Shown here in pieces: positions 1-5,042 of a stretch of 5,042 nt of DNA; within the stretch, counting starts at the first letter, position 1, and every line of letters starts with the position of its first letter. Origin of the DNA: an uncultured Lachnospiraceae bacterium (GTDB lineage Bacteria > Bacillota > Clostridia > Lachnospirales > Lachnospiraceae). Both the position numbers and the translations under genes were made by a program. Location of the stretch: the NCBI GenBank assembly GCA_944376975.1, contig CALWEE010000139.1, positions 1 to 5,042 of the forward strand, written 5' to 3'. The notes beneath the pieces are model-generated. The model was not told the origin of the DNA. It did no database searches and was given only the letters and a program-made list of their open reading frames with translations.

Positions 1-1231
1 TGTATTCAAGGAAATCATTCATCCATCCCATATTCCATTTGAAGGTGAAGCCCAGCCCACCGTCCACTGGCTTTTCGGTCACTTTCGGCCAGGCGGTGGA
101 TTCCTCCGCGATCATCATGGCGCCCGGCACCCGGTGATGGATGATGGAATTCAGATGTTTTAAAAACTCGATGGCTTCGTAATTCTCGTTGCCGCCGTCT
201 TCATTGGGCAGCCATTGGCCGTCCGATTTCCCGTAGTCCAGGTAGAGCATGGACGCCACCGCGTCCACCCGAAGGCCGTCCACATGGAAACATTCCAGCC
301 AGAACAGGGCGTTGGCCACGAGGAAGTTGCTCACCTCCGGCCGGGCATAATTGAAAATATACGTTCCCCAGTCGGGATGCTCCCCCCGTCTCGGGTCCGG
401 ATGCTCATATAAGGGCGTTCCGTCGAACCGTCCCAGGGCATGTTCATCCCTTGGAAAATGGGCCGGCACCCAGTCCAGGATGACGCCGATACCCTGACTG
501 TGCATATGATCCACGAAAAACATGAAATCTTCCGGCGATCCGTACCGGGATGTGGGCGCGTAATAGCCGGTCACCTGATAGCCCCAGGAACCGTCCAGCG
601 GATGCTCGGCGATGCCGATCAGCTCAACATGGGTATAACCCATATAGCGGACATATTCCGCCAGCTGGACGGCCAGCGTCCGGTAATCCAGAAAACCGTT
701 GTTGGAACCGTCCAGAGTCTTTTTCCACGATCCGATATGCACCTCATATATGGACATGGGCTGTTCGGTATCCAGCTCTCTCTTTTTCTTCTTCTGCCAG
801 AAATCATCTCTCCACGCATAGCCGGAAAGGTCCGTTACCACCGAAGCGTTGTCCGGACGCACCTGGCACAGATTGCCGTACGGATCCGCTTTATAACAGA
901 TATGTCCGTCTTTGTGCCGGATCACGAATTTATACAGTTCCCCCTTGCCCACTCCGGGAACGAACCGTTCATATATGCCGGAAGTATCGTAGACTTCCAT
1001 GGGATGGGCCTGCGGATCCCAGTTATTGAAATCCCCGACCACGCTGACGCCTGCCGCTCCGGGCGCCCACACGGAAAAATAGGTCCCTTTCTCCCCATCT
1101 TCCTCACACAGATGAGCGCCCATTTTTTTGTATATCTCATAATGCCTTCCCAATGAAAACAGATATACATCGTATGGACTGAGCCGATGCGCCGGCCTTG
1201 CTTCATTGATCGATCCATCTTTTTTGTTCAT
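1..1231 (-). CDS. glgB: 1,4-alpha-glucan branching enzyme GlgB, C-terminal part off the window
   Basis: This enzyme transfers alpha-1,4-glucan segments to alpha-1,6 positions during cytoplasmic glycogen synthesis. It was translated from the minus strand; 410 uninterrupted codons are present, against roughly 630-650 for the family's short form, and the 3' end lies beyond base 1. Residues 50-120 form a CBM48 domain (YFSVWAPGAAGVSVVGDFNNWD region). The GH13 barrel follows with HPLDGSWGYQVTGYYAPTSR near 210-229, region I DWVPAH at 253-258, region II DGLRVDAV with nucleophile D323, and region III IAEEST with acid/base E376. The 53-residue distance between these two matches E. coli D405 and E458. 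Region IV is off the window. The start is ATG at 1231, with GGAG six bases upstream. A second in-frame ATG at 1243 overlaps that site and is less likely. The GH13 gene lies 42 bp upstream on the same strand, so co-transcription is likely. No frameshift was seen. Confidence 0.96.
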   Translation of the reverse strand, partial: MNKKDGSINEARPAHRLSPYDVYLFSLGRHYEIYKKMGAHLCEEDGEKGTYFSVWAPGAAGVSVVGDFNNWDPQAHPMEVYDTSGIYERFVPGVGKGELYKFVIRHKDGHICYKADPYGNLCQVRPDNASVVTDLSGYAWRDDFWQKKKKRELDTEQPMSIYEVHIGSWKKTLDGSNNGFLDYRTLAVQLAEYVRYMGYTHVELIGIAEHPLDGSWGYQVTGYYAPTSRYGSPEDFMFFVDHMHSQGIGVILDWVPAHFPRDEHALGRFDGTPLYEHPDPRRGEHPDWGTYIFNYARPEVSNFLVANALFWLECFHVDGLRVDAVASMLYLDYGKSDGQWLPNEDGGNENYEAIEFLKHLNSIIHHRVPGAMMIAEESTAWPKVTEKPVDGGLGFTFKWNMGWMNDFLEY

Positions 1232-1273
1232 TGTCCTCTCCATTCCGCCGCCCGTCCGGCAGCATATGTGATC

Positions 1274-2617
1274 TTATTCCGCGGTAAACACCCGAGCGCC
1301 ATGGGGCGGCAGGACGACGCGGATTTCATTATCCTGTACGGAAAGCTTTTCGCCTGTCCGGATATCTTCTAACGCCGCGTATCCGCCCGGGATCCGGAAC
1401 CGGCACTCCGCCTGGCTGTCGCTGTTGTTGAGGGCCGTCACGGTCATCTGTCCCGGAAGCGTCCGGACGAAAACGTACTGCTCGTTGGTCAATACCAGTT
1501 CTTCGTACGCCCCAACGGCCAGTTCTTCCCGGCTTCCCCGAAGCCGCGCCAGACGGCCGACCCAATCGGACAGCTCCGGATCGGCGTTCTCCACCTCCAC
1601 CACCGTAAGGGCCGGACGGATGTCATCATCGTTGTCCCTTCCTTTGCGGCCTTCTACGCCCGCTTCCGAACCGTAATAGATGGACGGGATCCCCCGGATC
1701 GTCATCAAAAACGCGTACACCGGATACAGATCTTCCCGGTTGTTCAATTTTGTTGCGATCCGGTCCACGTCATGATTATCCACGAACTGATACAGCCAGG
1801 CGTCTTTGCACAGGCCGTACTCTCCGAAAAGCCGCCGTATGCTGTGGGCCATTTCAAAATAATTATGGGTATTGTGTGCTGAGTAAATGCCCTTATGCAG
1901 TTCGTAATTGGTCACGGAATGGAGCAGGTCCGGCTGTACCCACCGGCCGTAATCGCCATGGATCACTTCGCCCATCAGCCAGAAATCTTTTTTCATCGCC
2001 TGCGTCTCACGGCGCATACGGCGCAGAAAATCAAAATCCAGCATATCGGCGCAGTCCAGCCGGATGCCGTCGATATCAAATTCATCGATCCAGAAACGGA
2101 TCACGTCCATCAGCGCGTCGCATACAGCGGGATTTTTCAGGTTAAGCCGGGGCAGCTCGGCAAATCCATGCCAGCTTTCATAGGAAAAGGGATCGCCGAG
2201 CGGGCTCCTTCCCCCGAAATCCACATGGCAATACCAGTCTTTGCCCCAGGAGTCCCACCGGTTTTCCTGAAGATCCTTAAACGCCGGATACGCTCTTCCG
2301 GTATGGTTGAACACGCCGTCCACGACCACCCGGATGCCGGACGCGTGGCATTGTCTGACCCAGTTTCCAAACCCTTCGTTATCTCCCAGACGGGTATCCA
2401 CCTTTTTGTAGTCGATGGTGTCATATCCGTGGGTGGACGACTGGAACAGCGGTCCGATATAAACCGCTTTACATCCCAGTTTTTTCATGTGGGCGATCCA
2501 GTCCGCGCCCACGAGGAAGCCTTTCGCGGCTCCGTCCCCTGTATTTCTTTTCGGGGCGCCGCACAGCCCCAACGGATAAATATGATAAAACACACCGGAT
2601 CTATACCATTCTGTCAT
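1274..2617 (-). CDS. Cytoplasmic GH13 alpha-amylase family glucan hydrolase (neopullulanase/cyclomaltodextrinase-like)
   Basis: This 447-residue enzyme is predicted to hydrolyse alpha-1,4 bonds in maltodextrins, cyclodextrins or glycogen fragments. The catalytic set is complete: VVVDGVFNH at 97-105 (region I), DGIRLDCAD at 183-191 with nucleophile D188 and R186, GEV with acid/base E217, and VDNHD at 279-283 with transition-state stabiliser D283. H63 in the THGYDT motif fits the substrate-binding histidine. Region V reads LPRLN (155-159), close to the MPKLN signature of the neopullulanase group GH13_20. A C-terminal beta-sandwich domain probably covers about 370-447. There is no signal peptide and no N-terminal CBM34 domain, so it is shorter than classical neopullulanases and should be cytoplasmic. 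The start at 2617 is chosen because AAAGGGAG lies 7 nt upstream and WYRSGVFYHIYP is a normal GH13 beginning. A GTG at 2662 is also in frame. It sits between the TetR gene and glgB. Exact specificity cannot be read from sequence. Confidence 0.92.
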   Translation of the reverse strand: MTEWYRSGVFYHIYPLGLCGAPKRNTGDGAAKGFLVGADWIAHMKKLGCKAVYIGPLFQSSTHGYDTIDYKKVDTRLGDNEGFGNWVRQCHASGIRVVVDGVFNHTGRAYPAFKDLQENRWDSWGKDWYCHVDFGGRSPLGDPFSYESWHGFAELPRLNLKNPAVCDALMDVIRFWIDEFDIDGIRLDCADMLDFDFLRRMRRETQAMKKDFWLMGEVIHGDYGRWVQPDLLHSVTNYELHKGIYSAHNTHNYFEMAHSIRRLFGEYGLCKDAWLYQFVDNHDVDRIATKLNNREDLYPVYAFLMTIRGIPSIYYGSEAGVEGRKGRDNDDDIRPALTVVEVENADPELSDWVGRLARLRGSREELAVGAYEELVLTNEQYVFVRTLPGQMTVTALNNSDSQAECRFRIPGGYAALEDIRTGEKLSVQDNEIRVVLPPHGARVFTAE

Positions 2618-2624
2618 ATCTGAA

Positions 2625-2632
2625 CTCCCTTT
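2625..2632 (-). promoter_or_regulatory. Ribosome binding site that decides the GH13 gene start
   Basis: The minus strand reads AAAGGGAG, ending 7 nt before the ATG at 2617. The longer in-frame alternative, GTG at 2662, has no purine-rich site in front of it, although it would overlap the TetR stop codon as GTGA. The site therefore favours the shorter 447-residue protein. Confidence 0.75.
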
Positions 2633-2658
2633 CGATCGTTGTCTTTCCGCCATCTTTG

Positions 2659-3237
2659 TCACACATAGATGCCGTACAGGAACTGGTGGACGATCTCATA
2701 GATCTCGCCGTCCGATATATCGCCTGAGCCGTCCTGTTTCTCAAGATAACGGTAATAAATATAATGATGCAGCAGCCCGATGAAACCCAGGGCATACTGA
2801 TCCTGGCGCCCGCGCATATTCCCCAGCTGCTTTCCGTGCTTCAGAAAGATATCCCGGATCTGCCGGAACTGTTCCTGCACCATGGGCCGTATGACTTCGT
2901 ACGGCGCGGATTCTTTTCCCGCGTACATGAGGGAAATGAACCACATATAGGCCTGTTCGTCCCGCCGGTAGCCGTTGATGTAGGCCCGGGCCACGTCCTG
3001 GAGCGTCTGGACCAGGTCCTTGGAACCTTCCATGGCGGCTTCCACATCCTGATGGAATATCTGATACTTTTCATAGACCGCCTGCGTAAGCAGCCCGTAT
3101 TTACTTCCGAAATAATGATACAATGTGGGCTTGGTAACACCCGCCGCTTCCACGATCTCCTGGACGGCGACAGCGTCATAACCCTTTCGGTAGAACAGCT
3201 CCACAGCGCATTCGATGATCTTCTCTCTGTTGTTCAT
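2659..3237 (-). CDS. TetR/AcrR-family transcriptional regulator, probable autorepressor of the glucan operon
   Basis: This 192-residue protein has the usual TetR layout. The N-terminal helix REKIIECAVELFYRKGYDAV (about 4-23) leads into a helix-turn-helix at about 25-46 (VQEIVEAAGVTKPTLYHYFG). The rest, about 55-192, is a helical ligand-binding and dimerisation domain too variable to suggest an inducer; it has many aromatic residues near 155-165 (HHYIYYRYL). The ATG at 3237 has AAAGGAGG five bases upstream. The promoter in front carries an inverted repeat across its -10 region, so self-repression is the simplest reading. The stop codon lies 41 bp before the GH13 start on the same strand, and no terminator-like hairpin separates them. 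The regulator therefore probably controls the GH13 gene and glgB as well. The family assignment is firm; the regulated genes are inferred from context. Confidence 0.93.
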   Translation of the reverse strand: MNNREKIIECAVELFYRKGYDAVAVQEIVEAAGVTKPTLYHYFGSKYGLLTQAVYEKYQIFHQDVEAAMEGSKDLVQTLQDVARAYINGYRRDEQAYMWFISLMYAGKESAPYEVIRPMVQEQFRQIRDIFLKHGKQLGNMRGRQDQYALGFIGLLHHYIYYRYLEKQDGSGDISDGEIYEIVHQFLYGIYV

Positions 3238-3242
3238 GGGCG

Positions 3243-3250
3243 CCTCCTTT
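3243..3250 (-). promoter_or_regulatory. Strong ribosome binding site of the TetR gene, near the predicted mRNA 5' end
   Basis: The minus strand reads AAAGGAGG, five bases before the ATG at 3237, a near-perfect match to the 16S anti-SD sequence. The predicted transcription start from the promoter at 3256-3284 falls at about 3249. The site would then occupy nearly the first bases of the transcript, giving a leader of only about 12 nt. Confidence 0.8.
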
Positions 3251-3255
3251 ATTCT

Positions 3256-3284
3256 AGTATACCGTTTGGTATAGTCGCTGTCAA
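3256..3284 (-). promoter_or_regulatory. Sigma-A type promoter of the tetR-GH13-glgB unit
   Basis: On the minus strand the -35 box is TTGACA (3284-3279), the spacer is exactly 17 nt, and the -10 box is TATACT (3261-3256), one mismatch from TATAAT. Expected initiation is at about 3249. A promoter this close to consensus should be strong when free, which fits the need for the repressor site laid over it. Confidence 0.87.
3258..3273. promoter_or_regulatory. Probable TetR-family operator overlapping the -10 box
   Basis: The site reads TATACCAAACGGTATA on the minus strand: perfect 6-bp arms TATACC and GGTATA around a 4-bp centre. It covers 12 of the 17 spacer bases and the first four bases of the -10 box, so a bound dimer would block RNA polymerase. 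Its size and its position just in front of a TetR gene are typical for an autoregulatory operator of that family. Binding by this particular protein is inferred. Confidence 0.82.
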
Positions 3285-3335
3285 TGACCTCTACCCGGTT
3301 TCAGATATAAAGCGGCGCGCCCGGGCATTTTCGCG

Positions 3336-3383
3336 CGAAAAAACAGCGTGAAAAGCGTTTCCGCCTTCCGCGCTGTTTTTTCG
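3336..3383 (-). terminator. Long hairpin with GAAA tetraloop; intrinsic terminator of the upstream unit
   Basis: On the minus strand, CGAAAAAACAGCG (3383-3371) pairs perfectly with CGCTGTTTTTTCG (3348-3336). Inside it, one C-A mismatch is followed by GGAAGGCG pairing with CGCTTTTC (two G-U wobbles), closed by a GAAA loop at 3361-3358. The T-run on the 3' arm supplies the U-tract. It lies 31 bp past the acetyltransferase stop and before the tetR promoter, as a terminator should. Read on the plus strand the two wobbles become mismatches, so the structure suits minus-strand RNA better. The A-run opposite the T-run could allow some bidirectional activity. Confidence 0.83.
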
Positions 3384-3414
3384 TTTTGATGTCATCTATC
3401 AGAGTATCCGTTTT

Positions 3415-3837
3415 TCAAAGGGGCATCGAAAATTTATAATGGGTCTTTCCCATTCCCTGAGCCGCGTAAAAGGCATGCGCCCCTTCCCTGGAAAGATTGC
3501 AGGTCACTTCCAGCAAAACGCAGCCGTTATCTTTCGCCCATTCCCGGCCGATCTCAAAAAGCGCCCGGCCGACTCCCTTCGACCGGTATGCCCCGGCCAC
3601 GCAAAGTTCCAGGATCTCTCCAACCCTGGCCCCGTGGTGGAGCTGGGCTTCCCGGCGGAGATGGATGACGCCGATAACATGTCCGCCGACCGCGCTCACA
3701 AAACATATGTGACGTGGATCTTCCAGTATATCTTTGAATATATCCGCGAATACGGCCCTGTCCGGTCCTTCTCCTTCCAGTTCGCGGATCAGCCCGTACA
3801 CATCTTCCAAATCCTGTTCCGTCATGATCCGGATCAT
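3415..3837 (-). CDS. GNAT-family N-acetyltransferase
   Basis: This 140-residue protein is a stand-alone acetyl-CoA-dependent GNAT acetyltransferase. The N-terminal MIRIMTEQDLEDVYGLIREL gives the usual first strand and helix. Beta strands at about 44-60 (ICFVSAVGGHVIGVIHL) precede motif A at 75-95, where LCVAGAYRSKGVGRALFE contains the acetyl-CoA pyrophosphate loop R85-S-K-G88-V-G90. Motif B (AHAFYAAQGM, about 120-129, with Y124) fits the family's FYxxxGF pattern. The length is normal for single-domain members. The substrate, whether small molecule, protein N-terminus or antibiotic, cannot be told. ATG 3837 is preceded by AAGGGTGG at 7 nt; the in-frame ATG at 3825 has no such site. It starts 27 bp after the AAA+-like gene and is probably co-transcribed with it, ending at the hairpin terminator downstream. 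Confidence 0.9.
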   Translation of the reverse strand: MIRIMTEQDLEDVYGLIRELEGEGPDRAVFADIFKDILEDPRHICFVSAVGGHVIGVIHLRREAQLHHGARVGEILELCVAGAYRSKGVGRALFEIGREWAKDNGCVLLEVTCNLSREGAHAFYAAQGMGKTHYKFSMPL

Positions 3838-3864
3838 GATCTTCCCACCCTTTACTCAGACCGT

Positions 3865-5042
3865 TCAGGCAAAATCTTCCGGGAGCAGCGTGAACATGCT
3901 GGCTTCTTTATAAGCGTTGTCCAATACGGTCATGAACAGATTTTTCATGTTTCGTTTTTCCAGATTGATGATCGCTTCGTCCACGACGGCCATCACATCT
4001 TCATAGCCGACTTCACCGCCGGACAGCATCCGTTTCTCGAAGATCTCCCGCAAGGTCACCATGCGGGCTTCTTCCGAGATATCGTAGCCTTTGCGTTTCG
4101 CGTAGGATTCCGCCAGCTTGACCAGCTCCCGCTCATCGTACTTGGCGATATTGATCACATTGAGGAACTTGGAACGCAATTCTTTGTTCGCCTTCCAAAG
4201 TTCAAGCAGATTATCCTGGGAATCTTCCAGGACGATCGCCACTTTCTGATCCGGCTGTTCCACATAATCTTTTATGATCTGTATGGACCGTTGGGAAAGC
4301 TGTCCCGCCTTACTGATGATCAGGCAGCCGCCGGTGATCTTGTCAAATACCGGCGCGAAATCCATGGCGTTCAGCTGCTGCGCCGACGCGCCCACGATCT
4401 TCTGCTTATCACATAAGCCGTATGTGTTCAGCGCTTTGGCGATACCTATGGAAATCTGGGATTTCATGCTGTCATCGTTGCCGCTGACAACAAAGTTGAT
4501 ATCGTAGGGCGCCAGTATATCTTCCTTTTCCAGCAGCGACGATTCCAGTTTCGTAAAGGTCTGGGCGAGCTGCTTTTTCACGTCCCGGATATCCGCCGCC
4601 GTGGCGAAGATATCCATGACCGTATCCGGAATGGATATGTCGTCTGTCAGGATCTCGTCTTCATCTTCAAACCGGTCTTCCGTATCTTCCATAGCCGCGC
4701 TTTCCTCTGCCGGCTCCTCAGGAACGGCTTCTGTCTCAGAAGATTTTTCGGCGCTATCTTCTGCCGCCTGTCCTTCTTCACTGCCTGCCGGCGCTTCGTC
4801 CGCGAGCGCCTCGCCAAAGAACATCTGAAGATCCGGATCGATCTCTTTTTCCTTTATGATCTCGTCTTCATCTTCCTGGATGAGCCCGTCCGCCTGGGCG
4901 GGCAGCGCGTCATCTTCTTCGATGACTTCGTCTTCCTCGTCCGCTCCGTCCGCGTCGGGGAATATCTCCTGCATGGCCGGCCGGTTGATCCAGCGGCCCC
5001 GCATGTTTTTCTGTATGCGCTCCACAATGTCGGCCTTCCTTA
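3865..5042 (-). CDS. Acidic-linker protein with a degenerate CbxX/CfqX (SpoVK/CbbX-like) AAA+ domain, 5' end uncertain
   Basis: The frame is open to the window edge. A GTG at 5025 (residue 1 here, 386 residues) has AAGGAAGG 8 nt upstream and could be the start, but the gene may well begin outside. Residues 24-135 are a low-complexity linker very rich in Glu and Asp. From about 136 the protein follows the CbxX/CfqX AAA+ fold: an IRDVKKQLAQTF helix, a Walker A position GNDDSMKS (182-189) against the expected GNPGTGKT, a Walker B position GCLIISKA (233-240) against GVLFIDEA, NKELRSKF (280-287) against NPGLRSRF, and a lid ending LLPEDF (380-385). K188 and S189 remain, but both P-loop glycines, the acidic Walker B pair and the arginine finger are gone. 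It is therefore probably a pseudo-ATPase subunit, or the inactive second domain of a tandem protein. Family membership is inferred from motif spacing. It lies just upstream of the GNAT gene. Confidence 0.78.
   Translation of the reverse strand, partial: RKADIVERIQKNMRGRWINRPAMQEIFPDADGADEEDEVIEEDDALPAQADGLIQEDEDEIIKEKEIDPDLQMFFGEALADEAPAGSEEGQAAEDSAEKSSETEAVPEEPAEESAAMEDTEDRFEDEDEILTDDISIPDTVMDIFATAADIRDVKKQLAQTFTKLESSLLEKEDILAPYDINFVVSGNDDSMKSQISIGIAKALNTYGLCDKQKIVGASAQQLNAMDFAPVFDKITGGCLIISKAGQLSQRSIQIIKDYVEQPDQKVAIVLEDSQDNLLELWKANKELRSKFLNVINIAKYDERELVKLAESYAKRKGYDISEEARMVTLREIFEKRMLSGGEVGYEDVMAVVDEAIINLEKRNMKNLFMTVLDNAYKEASMFTLLPEDFA

Noticed and set aside
440..1156. A 238-codon plus-strand reading frame.
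   Set aside because: It is antisense to glgB, whose conserved motifs run without interruption through the same bases.
1232..1273. Possible promoter or terminator between the GH13 gene and glgB.
   Set aside because: The 42-bp gap contains only the glgB ribosome site and a short GC-rich stretch with no adjacent T-run and no -35/-10 pair.
1895..2623. A 242-codon plus-strand reading frame.
   Set aside because: It is antisense to the GH13 catalytic core, and no recognisable domain appears in the translation.
3314..3337. GC-rich patch with overlapping palindromes (GGCGCGCC, GCCCGGGC, CGCGCG) between the terminator and the promoter.
   Set aside because: The short palindromes do not combine into one clear structure. 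It lies upstream of the -35 box and is not in an obvious position for regulation.
2764..3351. A 195-codon plus-strand reading frame that runs through the tetR promoter into the terminator hairpin.
   Set aside because: It is antisense to the TetR gene and crosses the promoter and operator; no motif supports it.
3439..4416. A 325-codon plus-strand reading frame.
   Set aside because: It lies antisense to the GNAT and AAA+-like genes, bridges two well-supported genes and their gap, and its translation shows no family motif. It is a shadow of codon periodicity.
5025..5042. GTG at 5025 with AAGGAAGG upstream as a definite start of the AAA+-like gene.
   Set aside because: The frame stays open through every codon to the window edge, and the site touches the edge, so a start further upstream cannot be excluded. 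The gene is left as 5' uncertain.

Overview
The window looks like chromosomal DNA of a moderately GC-rich Firmicute, probably Clostridia and possibly Lachnospiraceae. This rests on strong AGGAGG-type ribosome binding sites, a textbook sigma-A promoter, and the style of the GlgB and GH13 proteins; it is an inference, and no rRNA or species marker is present. All five genes lie on the minus strand, so transcription runs from high to low coordinates. The long plus-strand reading frames are shadows of these genes.

Region A (about 5042 to 3336) holds the 3' part of an unusual protein: a very acidic linker followed by a CbxX/CfqX (SpoVK/CbbX-like) AAA+ domain in which Walker A, Walker B and the arginine finger are all altered. 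Its 5' end is at or beyond the window edge. A small GNAT N-acetyltransferase follows after 27 bp. The unit ends at a long imperfect hairpin (3336-3383) capped by a GAAA tetraloop and followed by a T-run, which I read as an intrinsic terminator.

Region B (about 3284 to 1) is a separate transcription unit. A consensus promoter (TTGACA, 17 nt, TATACT) has a perfect 6-4-6 inverted repeat laid across its spacer and -10 box. It drives a TetR/AcrR-type regulator, then a cytoplasmic GH13 alpha-glucan hydrolase with all catalytic residues, then the glycogen branching enzyme gene glgB, which runs off the left edge after 410 codons. Gaps between the three genes are about 41 bp, each with its own ribosome binding site, so they are probably one operon that the TetR protein represses together with itself.

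The second unit plausibly makes and trims branched cytoplasmic alpha-glucan: GlgB adds alpha-1,6 branches, and the GH13 enzyme cuts short maltodextrins or branch fragments. Placing this under an autoregulated TetR-family repressor is less usual than control by LacI/MalR-type regulators. The most unexplained object is the degenerate AAA+ protein. No RNA genes, mobile elements or CRISPR arrays were seen, and no stretch over 300 bp lacks a gene.
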